A stretch of DNA of 29,293 nt from Mesotaenium endlicherianum (Eukaryota; Streptophyta; Zygnematophyceae; Zygnematales; Mesotaeniaceae): NCBI GenBank assembly GCA_009602735.1, contig WELA01010114.1:132893-162185 (forward strand), read 5' to 3'. The notes beneath the pieces are model-generated. The model saw nothing but the letters and a program-made list of their open reading frames with translations, did not search any database and had not been told where the DNA came from. Positions 10,801 to 22,203 of the stretch are shown one piece after another (position 1 is the first letter of the stretch; the number at the start of each line of letters is the position of its first letter). A program made the translations under genes and the position numbers.

Positions 10801-12234
10801 CTTGTTGCTAACCCTGCTCCCTCAATCAAGCGACCCTGACACATCGAATGCCTAGCAAGAAATAGACTACTTTGATGTGAGAAAGCAATTTACCTGAAGA
10901 ACAGTCTGTACGACATTGGATGATGTACACGTGATGGTTGGCAGTAGGGCCTGTGCATTGGCTTTGGTGTCCAAGGAGGTATTGATATATATTACATGGA
11001 GCGACTTTGGGGTACATGATGCCTGGCTGAGATAAGTCGTGTATGCTGGACTCTCAGCAGCTTCAGCCAGAGAGCAACCTATGTCAAACTCTGACATCCT
11101 GTACACGGGAGTCTCAGAAAACCCGCCCTTTGCCACTATCGCGCGCACATTCTCAGCCATGAAGTCAACCCCCAGAACTGCCAACCGTTCACAGCCTGCC
11201 TCTACCATCTTCAGAGCCCTGTCAGCCATCACCAGTGAGTCCGATATATGTACATGTGGCCACTTCTGCTGGGCTGCTGCCAAAACGCCTTGCACCTGCG
11301 GATCCATGTAGAAGTGTGCAACAACCCCCATCTTCCTGGACTCCAGCAGCTCGACCAGCTCATCCACTGCTCTAGGATCGGGCTGCAGGTACTGTGCCTG
11401 TGCTTTAGCAAAGTCACCCTGTGCTTCTATTGTCCCATCAGCAGTAATCAGTAGAGATGGGAAATGTTCTGTCGAGCTTGGCATGACCACAGCCCTGGTC
11501 TGTTTGAGCACGGCTTGAAACATACTCTGGAGGCCATTGATTCGAGATGGCTGCTGCACAGCTACTTTAAGAGCACTTGCCAGACGGGTAAGGGCAGAGG
11601 AGTCCAAAGCCAAGATCTCCTCCGCTCTCAATCCACTTAGAGCTTTACTAAGTAGGGCTCCAAGGCCCCTCGTGAGTTCCGAGTCACTATCAGCAGATAC
11701 AATCATCCTCCCGTTAACATCCTGATGAACTTTAAGCCAGACCTGTGCGGTGCAGCCCATCACCCTATTCATCTTCACCCTGTCTTTGACCTCCAAACGA
11801 GGCACCCTGGATGCAAATTGAAGTAAAAGCCTACTTCGCTCCCTGGCGTCTCCAAGGGCCTCGAACTGTGCGGCAAGTCCATCTAAACTTTCACAACCGC
11901 TATTGCTCCCTGTCTGATGCTTCGGTTTCTCAAGGTCCAGAACTGCCTGAACAACCTGCTGTCTGGAGGCAGATGTCCTTCTAGAGTGTGTATGAGAAAC
12001 AAGACAACTCCTCTCATATGCTTTATACTGACAGAAGTCAGAGGTGAGCCCAATCAAAGACTTTGTGCTCACTGAATGTTTGCAACACGAGGCACTACTC
12101 AGTGGCGTGTTCGCCTTTAAGAAACGTGGAGCGTAACTGTCAGGTGCACACGCCTTGCTCCTGCTGCAGGCAACATGAGAGGAAAGCACAAAAGTGGCTC
12201 CTTGCAAAATACCTCCTACATCCAGTGCAGCCAT
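7876..12234 (-). CDS. Quinolinate synthase, SufE-NadA fusion (plastid type)
   Basis: Makes quinolinate from iminoaspartate and dihydroxyacetone phosphate, the second step of de novo NAD synthesis from aspartate, in the plastid of plants. Exons, minus strand: 12234-10894, 10288-10109, 9596-9075, 8783-8622, 7932-7876. All introns are phase 0 and the product is 753 residues. The ATG at 12234 was chosen because the open frame upstream starts only at TTG. Residues 1 to about 90 are transit-like. Residues about 115-250 form a SufE domain with VMGC (Cys161), ADSDSELTRGL and RINGL. The NadA domain follows: VWYGPDTYMGGN, VGSTQ, GTESGM. The three expected 4Fe-4S ligands are Cys436 (TCTSSN), Cys511 (GTCIVH) and Cys677 in CASCPYMK. 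The last exon, 690 bases away, codes TTGNLSEELVQDIL and TAG, matching the usual plant C-terminus. Equivalent to Arabidopsis QS/OLD5. Confidence 0.95.
8365..8407. repeat. CA/CG dinucleotide tract in quinolinate synthase intron 4
   Basis: A run of (CA)n followed by GAGAGACAAACA and (CG)n lies between the last two exons of the quinolinate synthase gene. Alternating purine-pyrimidine sequence of this kind can adopt Z-DNA; no function is implied. Confidence 0.85.
10430..10530. repeat. AT-rich alternating repeat in quinolinate synthase intron 1
   Basis: About 100 bases of TATG/TATA/CATA units, such as TATACACATATATATACATA and ATATATGTATGTATACATAT. It contains several short self-complementary stretches. 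It is intronic and low complexity, and the open frames there are repeat artefacts. Confidence 0.85.
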
Positions 12235-13663
12235 TCGGACCACTATTGAGCGCTCACCAATTTGGATTGGGCAAGTAAGAACAGTGCAACTTATGATCAC
12301 TTGCAAGTGATCTTCCAGAGTAGTCTAGTCTACTCGAGCTTGAAACTTAGCCCGCAATTAAGCAACGGCAAAAAAAATCAACTTCACTGCTGGCAAGGAC
12401 GCCAGCAGCCATGAAGGCACATCACAATTGATAAACTACAACAAGACCCCAGCTCGACTTAATTCTCCAGTTGATGGTTGAGGACAACGGAGAAGATGTC
12501 TGAATCCTACACGGAAGAAAAAGCTCGCCAGAAGCTTTCTGTCACGTATAGATTTCACTTGAAAAGACAGCTATAATGGTCTTATGAAGCAGCTTAGTTC
12601 TCTACTCTCCGTCAGATGTTGAATGCGGCGACTCAGAAACTTTTGTAAGATGGGGAAAAGGACACAATTGACGCGAATTGCAGAATATGAGTGTGGGACC
12701 GGGACGCTGTGGGACGCCATCGTTAAATGACCCTCGCTGACGTCGTCATTGGCGAAGTGTAGACGTGACGTTGTCATTGTGTCGAGACTTCCGACTCAAT
12801 ATCACTGGTACAATTTGCATATCAGGAAGCTACAGGCGTGTGCACCGCCTGCTGACGCCGGTGCCTTGTAGCCACCGCACACGTCTGTGGCTTTCTCTGC
12901 CCGTTGCCTCCAGTTGCCTCCATTGCCTTCACCTGCCTTCACCTTTGCCAATAGATTGCAGCTGATTGCAGCAGATTGCAGGAGGTTTACAGGAAATGGT
13001 CTAGAATTCTAGATGTATCGGTCTACGACGGTCCACGCCACTATATCAAAGCTTCGAGTCAAAGTACTCGGAACATAGCGCCCCACGTGATCAAACTGCA
13101 CCTGGACCAAATTGAAGAAACTGTTACGTAAAGTTGCACTATTTTGTGGTGAAAACTCTACATACGGGGGGTTATAACTTGAATGGCAACAGCATGGCGC
13201 AAATTTGGCAGTTTCGTTGGCTTCATCTTTTCCCCACATCATCTAAAATTTGATCACGCTCCTCACAGTTTTTGGACTACAAGTCGCAGACAAGGCGTAT
13301 TGACCGAAGTCTAGCTGAAGTCATTGCCACGTTGTAAGCCGCATACCAAGCTACACCCGAATGGAGTAGCGGTGGCCCGCTGGGGACGACTTCTATGCAG
13401 CGCAGCATACCGAACCGAACAGCATGGAACAGCATACATTAAAAGTCGTATGCTGGTCGTATGTACCATATGGACATGCTGGCCATGCTACTTTCGTACA
13501 TAAGGTGCTTCTCACTACAAACGTTGTCTGTCAGATTCAGGTGTAATGAGTCCTGCGAAGACTAATTGACTGTTCCTTTTTGTGCCTGCTATGAATAATC
13601 TCTCGCACTCCTCATCCATGTCAAAAGAAATGTGGTAACCCTTTCTTCACACTATCAGCCAGC
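12235..13663. other. Divergent intergenic region (shared 5' flank)
   Basis: Quinolinate synthase is transcribed leftward from here and the CTLH gene rightward, so both promoters should lie in these 1.4 kb. Visible structure includes TTGCCTCCA/TTGCCTTCACC short repeats (about 12902-12950), three ATTGCAG copies (12955-12981), a perfect 14-base palindrome at 13000-13013 and AGCATAC/AGCATGG repeats (about 13400-13460). No convincing TATA box or coding exon was found. Confidence 0.55.
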
Positions 13664-16600
13664 ATGACTTCACACGGTACAGCGTTGAACTACAGGGTAC
13701 TAGATGGACTTGTCTGGCAGTATATCCAAGAAGAGGATCTCCTAGAGCTTTTTCCAGAGTGCTCTGAATCGCTAGTTCCAGAGGAAGCTCATGACAGAAT
13801 TACAAGGAATCTGATAGAGCACGTGCGCAGACTTATTTTACATGGAAATATACAGGATGCTCTTGAGCTGCTTAAGAAAGAAGCTGAGGTTGTCATTGCT
13901 GATCATCGACTGCTCTTTCGACTTCTGAAACAGGTTAGCTCTTGCCTGTGGCTAAAGTCTACAGTGCCCATGGGTGTGTTAAAATCTGAGGGACGGGCAC
14001 ACAGTTCTTAACATAACAATTGACATACATTGCAGGCGGTGTTTGAGTGGGAGAATCTACAGAGAGACATTGATGTGATATTCTCTTCTGGGATGATTGA
14101 AACCGCTGAAAGGTTGCAAGTTTAATTGTTCGTGGGCAGAGTTTTCTAGAGAAGCTGCGAAGCGAAGAGATGCAATCAGTCCAAGCAGCGCTGTCTTGCG
14201 CCCGGGACGAGCTTGCACCTTGTGCACTAGATGCATACCCTGTAAGTTTCCAAGATGCTGATTCTGAGTATCACAAGCTTCTGGTTTTCGCATTCAGTTG
14301 CCTTTGTAAGCTTCAGACGTAATTCGCCCTTCAATAAGAATGTTTGTTTCCGCATGCAGGAGGCATACATGGAGTTCAAGCACGTCTTGTTAGCTCTTCT
14401 GTTTGCGAAGGATGAATCCGACACGCCTGTTTCTCACGAGGTTTGTATTCCCACATCAGAGCGAACTTCTGACTGCAAAGTGAAGGGCATGCAGTGCTCA
14501 CACGAAACATGGGGAAAGGCTAAGGGGGTTGAGGGATGAGGTGTAAAGTCACTTGTTTACTGCAGCCAATAGTAGTATGCTTGCAACTACCTGTAGGCAA
14601 GTACTGGCCTTAGAGCTGGCACTGATGGTATTTATTTGAGTATGGATTTACATCTTGTCTTGTGTTGCAGTGGCTAGCAGAACGACGTGGCGAGCTAGCA
14701 GCCATTGTGGCATCGACCTTACGAGGGACGTTGAGGGCTTATGATGCACCATTGTCACTAGCCCTACGTTATCTCATGAGGTAGGTATACCTGTGTATGC
14801 CATTCGGCATCATGAAAGTGGAAAATAGTTTCTAGTAGCTGTGCTGCAGTTTTAGTGCCCCCAGATATTATGCATGCATGTGGTCAGTAAATAATGACTG
14901 AAATGGAGCCATGCCGTATATATTGTTTTTTTAGTTTTGGTAAAGCTGCAGCTTGGGAGGATTAGCACTTGTTGACTTGGGGACTGACATCTCTCGTGCT
15001 GATGCTGCAGTCTGCACCTGCGCCTGTGCGCCCGCCAAGGGACTGCTTCACCTATAGAAGAGCTTATACGGCCAGTCCTTTCAGAGGAGTGTGATCCCTC
15101 TGCCTCTCCTCTTGAGAGCCTTCTGGAAGCTCCCAGCTTCAATGAGGTGCGCACTGCAAGCCTTGCAACTCATTCTTCTGTCACCCTGTCCTTCACCCGC
15201 CAGTCAGGTGCGCACTGTCGTTCTGCTGCAGCTATTGACAGGTGACAGGTATATTGAAGTGTATTTTGAACCTCGGTAAGGGTACGAGAAAGCTGCTGTT
15301 GCTTCTGCCGCTCTTCTTGGTTGTGGGTGGGGAGACAATGAGGGCTCTGAGTTGGTTATTCTCGTCGTGTTGGGCGCAACAGGCTGATGTGCAGAGCTTG
15401 GTGCAAGCTGCAGACTTGTCAAGGCAGGGGGCTATTGATAGCCTGCGCTTCACCCACGGCGACCTGAACCTTGCCTTCAAGGTGCTTTTCACACAGTCTT
15501 GATTGTACTCGGGATTGCACTAGGCTTCAATGTGGAGGCATCGTCCCCAACTCGCCAGTGACTCGCAGCATCGTCAGCCCTTTTTGCTATACCTGACCTA
15601 TCGAAAGGATGTTCGTGTGAGAGTGTGTGATGAGCCTGCAGGGTGACTAGGCATGCGAGTAAGTTGACGGGGCCGGTTGTTGCGGAACTTGTGCAGAACG
15701 AGTTGAGCCGGATGCGCGTCATTGTAGGCGTGCTGGACGATTACGTCCACGAGTACTGCGTGTATCGCGGTCTTGTGGACGGCGACCTGCGCCCTGCTGG
15801 CACCTCTGGAGTGGTAGAGAAGGCACGTCTCAAAGACCAGGCGCCTTTAGTAACAGCTGCACAGGCGCCAAGTGGCAGTCCAGGATCACCAGGTGAGATC
15901 CTTGCTGCTGCAGGCGAAGCACGAGCGCCAGAGACAAATCCAACCAGTGGGGATTCCAGCCACTCTGTGGTGACGCAAGCTCAGGCTCAAGGGCCTGACG
16001 AAGCAAGCGTTAGCAACGCTGCTGTGCCGGAAGAAGCACATTTCCCAGACGTAGCACACAGGGAAGGCTCAGGCACAAAGAATCGTCAAGAAGGGGCGGA
16101 TCCCGTGCTTCTCCAGGAGGCCCTGTCTGCCGGTAGTAGAGTAGACGACGCTCACATTGCTGGAACGCCAAATGTCAGCGCTTCGCAGCTCGGTGCAGGG
16201 GATGCGGATGGCATGGTGGAGGTTGAGGTGAGCATCGCCGCAGAAGGAGGGGACAGGGGCCTTAGCCTTGGTAGTCACAGCCGGCCGGGCAGTCGTGTGC
16301 ATGCAGGGGCAGCCACATGTGCAGCGGCCAGAAACGGTCCAGTGGGCGCAGTTACCCAACACGCTGTAGGACGGTGGAAGCCCCGCAACTCGTTGCACGC
16401 GAAAGGCGGGCTGTCTCAGGACCCGATTGGGCTAGATGATAGGACAGCTGGCGATGAAGCTGAGGCGCGTCCAGACCCGAGGCATTTTGTGGAGGCTGGG
16501 GACAGTGGCTTGACTACCAGCAGCGTGCAGGTCAGCACGCTCTCTGCTCTAGCTGGGCCCTCATGCGCTGGGAGAGGAGGGAGGGCGTGCGGGTCCTGGG

Positions 16601-19163
16601 TGGTGCTCGAGGTGCTCCATCTAACGTTGTTGATGAGTGGGTCCACAGTCGCTTACTGCCTTACTTTGAATGATAATACACGTGCTTTGGCATGCGGGAT
16701 TATGGTATACTATTGTGGACGTGGTCCTGGGCAATTTCTCAGGGCCTCTCACCTCCCACGAGTCGTGTGGTGTGGTGCCTTGCAACTGTGCCCTGCGTTG
16801 TAAGAGCTCAAATGTCGGAACTTGGAAGGGAGCAAGCAAGCTCGTCGCTGTATGCCTTGTGCTGCCTTCTGGAGGCTTTGACGCCAGGAGGCACTCTTTG
16901 AGCATGGCCCATTCCTGGAGCTGTTTGCGAAGCGGGTGCAGGACCAGGAGGGTGTCTGCTCCAGGCAGGAGCAGGGAAGCGCAACGGAGAAGCATCGGAA
17001 GATCCTGCATGTGCGGCGGCTAGTCACAGAGGGCTCTATGAGCGGGGCAGTCGATGAAGTGCATCGCTTTGATCCAGCTTTTTTCACCGTGCATCCGCAT
17101 CTCCTCTTTGACCTCAAGCAGGTACGAGGACTGTGCCATGTGGCAGCCTCTACTTTGGCCTCAAAAATCAGCTCTGCTGTGTTCAGGCGCATCTCTTTCT
17201 ATTCATACTTGGGTAGGTTTCGTGTGGAGTGCTCCTGTTGCTGATTTCGGTTGTCTTGTCTTGACAGCCGAGTTTGAAAGGTCATAGTGTATATGTACCG
17301 TTCCACGTTCAGATAACAAGAGGCCTCTCTCGGAGCTTCAAGTGTGTTGCTTGTCACCTCCGCCATCATGCTGCGGATTCTCACACATGTGAGATGGATG
17401 CTCTGACAGCTGGAGTTTTTTCAGACGGTTGAGCGAGGAGATCTGTCCAAGGCCATATCGATAGCCCGGTCGGACTTGGGCCCTCTGGCCGCCAAAGACA
17501 GCGCACTGTTTCCGCGCCTGAAGACCACTCTGTCCGTGCTGACGAGGCTGGACGACAGCGAGGATGCTGTGGCAGTCGTGCGCCCGTCCCCTACAGCCCT
17601 TGCTGCTACTCTCCAGGTGCTGACTTGTCACGCGCAAGCACGTCCTTGTTCTCACTGCCTTGCTTAGTATCAGGCCAACAGGCCAACCAGATGAATTATG
17701 ACCCGACTCCTAAGCCTCACCACAGACTGAGCCCAAACCCGAAGAAACCTTAAGCCCTGAAGGCTAGAGTAGCCCGAGCCTCAAGAAGTAAATCCTTTGC
17801 CGTGAATAGCTGATGGAAATTGATTGACTTCACGATGACTCAGCTGAAGCTACTAGCTTGCCACGAAACATACAGAGTCGGCACTCTGCTGCGCTCATGC
17901 AAGCATGCAGACGCGGCAACCGTTGTACGTGATGCTCGTCTGCATGAAATCGCACGTTGCAAGCTCTTCGGCAAGAATGCTTCTGTCTCTCAACTTACAA
18001 CTCAACTGCTGAAGCTGAGCTCCAGTTTGGACGCCACAGTCTTCCGGCCCATTTCAAGGGCCATCTGTTACGATGCTGGGACACTTGGCCTCAGCTTGCC
18101 GCACCTCTGGTAGGCTGCGCTGACAATCACGACTAGCTTGCCCCTCCCTTCCCACTGCGACAGGCAAGAGGCCATTTGGTCATTATTGCACCGCTACACG
18201 AGATATTATATCGTCACCTGCGCTGTAGTAGTAAGACAACAATTTGCCGCGCTGCGCCATGCAGGCAACACTTGGAGCGAGCGTGGGCCTGCAGGAGCCG
18301 AGGCTGATGCGCCTGCTGCGCCCTCTGCTAACGTCGCACGCGGAGTGGTTTCGAGCGCACATGTGCTCTGACGTCTTTGCCGACCTCCTCAGCATCGCAG
18401 CCCTCACCGAGTCTGACGTGTCTGGCGCTCCTCTCTCCGGCCTCAGCGACAAGAGCGCGACGAGCACGGGTAGCGTGCCAAGTGGCAGCGATGCGAGCGG
18501 CAGCACCCCTATGGACGTCGACGGGCCTGCACCCTTCGATGAGTCAGCCGTCCTCACCCTCATGGTAACTTTGCCATCTGTACGCCTCTCGTGTTGCTGC
18601 GAGACTTGTGGTAGGTGTGAGCCTCCCTTATTCAATGGAGATGCCGCATCTGCTTAGCCTACCAGCCAATGCGCCTCGCTCCCTCTGAGCCCATGCCTGC
18701 CAAGCCGTGACTTGGAGAGTCCAGAAGCGCCCTTGTGTCTGTCGGTGTCTCCGTTCACAATAATACAAATGACAATTTTTCTCGGCTTGGGGTTTTCTTC
18801 ATGCTTGATTGGTCATGCGGGGGGCCTTAGCTTTCTGGCTCAAGAGGCCCCGGAACGGCGTCTATGAAAATCTGGACGGGGTTGTCGTAGGTGCTACACC
18901 AAGTGTCATGCCTTCACTCAGAGGCCTTGTAGCCAGGCCCTTCATTTCATAGGGCCGTCATGCAGGTGCCCTTCACAGTCTAGAGTACTCGTCAGGTAGG
19001 CATGCTTGTCTCATGCCCTGTTTCCACCCTGTCATTCTCCCTCTTGTTTTTTGGTTGTCTCTGGTAACAGGAGTTCATGGCTCTCTCGAGAGGAGACGCA
19101 ATACAGCTGCTTGCCCAGTACGGAGGCAGTGTCTGGAACGTGTTTTCCAACCTCCTGGCATAA
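13664..19163 (+). CDS. CTLH/CRA-domain protein, RanBPM/GID-like, 12 exons
   Basis: Exons: 13664-13933, 14036-14119, 14140-14241, 14360-14440, 14671-14780, 15011-15146, 15383-15481, 15697-16530, 16888-17121, 17425-17616, 18265-18564, 19071-19163; 844 residues, ATG to TAA, phases all consistent. Residues about 10-150 contain a CTLH-type helical module (ILHGNIQDALELL, LLFRLLKQ), followed by CRA-like helices and SRQGAIDSLRFTHGDL plus AFK|NEL. Residues about 330-570 (exon 8) are a low-complexity, Ala/Gly/Glu-rich, probably disordered linker. Exons 9-12 hold a second CTLH/CRA module (FFTVHPHLLFDLKQ, DLGPLAAKDS, FMALSRGDAIQLLAQYGGSVW). Such proteins are scaffolds of CTLH/GID ubiquitin-ligase complexes or RanBPM relatives; the layout resembles the large plant Ran-binding-in-MTOC protein. 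Family is confident, exact partner role is not. The gap between exons 2 and 3 is only 20 nt. Confidence 0.88.
14120..14139 (+). other. Apparent 20-nt intron or frame-breaking insertion in the CTLH gene
   Basis: The sequence from 14120 to 14139 begins GT and ends AG, contains an in-frame TAA and is not a multiple of three. Removing it joins ERLQ to SFLEKLRSEE and restores the CTLH/CRA reading frame with phase 0 on both sides. Every other intron in this gene is over 100 nt. Confidence 0.7.
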
Positions 19164-22100
19164 GCTGACGTGTACAAAGAATGATTCTTAGCAAAAACAG
19201 AGGGGATTTTGGCATGTACAGATTATTCACGTGGTAAGCTAAGTAGCTCAGATATCAGGTATGGACATAGCAAAGTTTGGTGTATATTTTATTGCTGAGT
19301 CATCTTGTACAGGATGGAAAATGTATAAGTAGGTTAGCTTCAACGTAAGGTTAGTTTCTGAATTTGTGTAGTTGAGGTGGTGATGAGTACACGGCAGCCA
19401 CAATCGGAGTGGATAGTTTCCCTAGCCAGTAAGGTCTAGCGGTATCGTAAGCAGAAATTGAACTGTAGAATCAGGTGCTCAATGCAATATTTGCACAGGG
19501 AATGGTGTTCCGGAGTGTATTGACACTCAGTATTTTCCTCTAGGTTCTTTGTTTAGTGCACTGTCCCATTTCTATAAGTGGCATGGCTTTTGCTTTGGCT
19601 CTTGTTGGCTTGTGTGGGATACAAGAACAAAATGTGCTCAGAGTCTACAAGCTCATAATCAGGCAGGAACTGCGGAAAAAGCAGCTTTATATGCAGGAAT
19701 TGTCTCCACCTTGTTGAAGCCTTTGAGAGCTAAAACTATGCTGAAACTAAAAACTTACAAGCCAGGAAATCATGCAAATCATCATTTGAGAACTTCACAG
19801 CAGGTACTTCTTCAGATATGACAGGTATAACAAAAATTGCGTACATTTCGATCATTTGAAAATCAGAGGTGGGTCTATTGCTACAATCAGAAGATGTTTA
19901 GTGGCACTCAACCCAATTGTATATCCAAGATTTTTCTGATTGTCTTTCCTACAGTATTAGCTCAAATACGAGTCTTAAAATGAGTCCCATTCCTCAAAAA
20001 ACGATCTCCAGCTGATATTGACGTCAACCAAAACTCCCGTAAGAATCTCCAGGCAGGTGTGACTTCCATGTATTCAGACGAGGATGGTCAACAGCTTTAC
20101 TTAATCTATGAGCTCAAATCTGCTCAAACTTAACAGGAACATTACTTCGAAGTACACGATTAACTGGTCAGCACCCACTCCAAGAGAACGTTTTCATTAT
20201 CACAAGCTGAAAATAGGCATCACGAAATGGGCACCAGTCTGATTGATCCCCATGAGTACATACAAAAAAAAGCGAGGCCAACTATGAACTTGAAGAAGAA
20301 ACATGTTTTCACCCACTAATTATTAAACACATAATTTTGTCAAAGGATCAACCTACCAAAGAAAAGTACTTAAAAAGGCACAAAATCAAGCAAACTGTCG
20401 ACATTAGAAGACATTACAGAGAGACGGCGTCACACACTATGTCCTTTCATCATCTGCAGGAATATGCCTCGCCATCGATACCAGACCAAATAATAGCAGA
20501 AGAGCTTCTTCCAATGCTTAGCCTCGCTTCGTAAGGATAGCAGAGGGCACGCCTGAGCGCTCACTAAGTACATTACAATAAAGGTGGGCGTATGTGCGTG
20601 CACGTGCACCTTGGAAACATAGTTTGTGGAGTAGAACTGCAGCAGGCGCATGCAAAGTGGATGTTAGAACACCCGTGCCGTGTCTCAGGGGGGCAGGCGT
20701 ATCAGCTGGCCACACACATCCCCCATGGTCCGTCTGCCAAAGCAGACAGCCATGCCTGCCCATGGCTGCCCACCTGCGACCTCCCTCACTCTCCCTCGCC
20801 CACCCATGCCCTCCCTCGGCCTCCCTCCAAGTTCAACCCATGACAGAAAGGGCACCCCTCTTGAGCCACCTCCCCGCCTAGGGCAAGGCGAAGCCATGGC
20901 CACTCCCTCGCCATGCCGCAGTCTTGCCGTGCCCCTCGCTCTGTCACAAAAAGAGGGCGTGATCTGAGCGCAACCCATTTCTGTCGAACCCCCCCCCACC
21001 CCCCCCCTTCGGGAATCGCCAATCTTCAAAACCGGGCCTCGTACATACATTCTTTCTAAATAAAACCCAATTCACAACCCACCCTTCCCAGGTACTATCT
21101 CGTTACCACGAAGTAAGGCAATAATGCACCCTCGTGCAAAGAAACAATGCATGCGGGCGGCCATACTGAAAGGTGTACAAACCCCACTCCCTACATGAGC
21201 AGCACATACACTACCCCCGCCTGCCCCGGACCCAACCCTCTCCCGAAAAAAAAACACACACACGCGCACAAATACATGCACAGGCTCCTCAGAGTCCTGA
21301 GGAGTCTTGGTTCAGATGAAGTGCCACAATTGAGCGAGCAAGCGAGGGGGAGCAGGGCAGCAAAAAAGACCCACAAACAGCCAGACAAAGCCTGGGGGGG
21401 GGAAGGGGGGGGNCAGAGAGACAACCGCAGAGTGAAAGTGTCCCCTCTTCTCCCTCCCTCCCTCCCTCCCTTCCTCCCTCCCTCCACAGTTTCCACATGT
21501 AAAGAGAAGCAGTGCGCTTCCCGCCTCTATGAAAGTTTCACCACCGTGCACTGCTGCCGTGCCAGGTGTGACTTTTTCCAAAATCGAGCCAAGAGACCTC
21601 GGCCTGTTTATTCCAAGAAGCCCACTCTCATCAGGCCCAAGCAAGGGCAGGCACCCACCCAGCCCCTCGCATGCACCCCCGTGAAACATGCCCCCAGTGC
21701 CCTCCAGCGGACCGCGGAGTAGTATCCCCCCTGGCAGGTCCACTGCCACCCATGCCAGCACTCCTTTCCGTTGACAGCTGGCCCACGGCCATGGCCCACG
21801 GCCAGCTGCAGGAGGAAGTCTTCGCTAAGCGCCTGGGTGGGTGCTTGCAAAGCCGCGCGCGCCCACATGCGCGCCCGCCTTGAGGCAAGTGCATCAGAGC
21901 TGTTATCCCAACCCACCCGGACTACTGGTGACAGGCAGCGGGTCAGCGCCAGGATACACTCTCCTCCTTCCTATCCTCTCGCCTTCCACCCTCAGTTGAA
22001 TTTCATCCTTGCCCAAACTTTGCCCATCGGATTAGGCCAAGAGGATGATGCTGATGATATTAATCCGCTTTTGTCTAATCGATAACGTCCAGTGAATAGC

Positions 22101-22200
22101 CAGCAGAGAAGATGCTAGGTGACGAGGGAGATTGTCCCTCGTAGGAAGCACGCACGAACGATGAATAATGCATGTTAAGGGGGCATAAGTTTTCGGCCTA
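19164..22200. other. Intergenic region with pyrimidine-rich and G-rich tracts
   Basis: The 3' flank of the CTLH gene is AT-rich to about 20550, then turns abruptly GC- and C-rich. Low-complexity stretches include C runs at about 20989-21008, G runs at about 21392-21412 and a (CCCT)n tract at about 21446-21485. Open frames at 19549-19821, 20337-20534 and several overlapping ones at 21147-22085 have no recognisable domain, and many begin at non-ATG codons. No gene is called. Confidence 0.55.
21392..21413. other. Poly-G tract with one ambiguous base
   Basis: Two runs of eight G separated by AA end in an undetermined base (n) at 21413. This is likely a sequencing or assembly difficulty in a homopolymer rather than biology. 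Confidence 0.9.
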
Positions 22201-22203
22201 AAA

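Noticed and set aside
10867..12306. Longer quinolinate synthase start at 12306
   Set aside because: The codon at 12306 is TTG; the first in-frame ATG is at 12234 and gives a normal transit-like N-terminus.
17820..18113. 97-codon plus-strand open frame inside CTLH intron 10
   Set aside because: It starts at TTG, has no recognisable domain, and the flanking exons join in phase without it.
21608..21916. Gly/Trp/Ala-rich minus-strand open frames with a TTCCTCCTGCAG acceptor-like site
   Set aside because: No conserved motif in any frame and no partner exon; C/G-rich sequence gives long open frames by chance.
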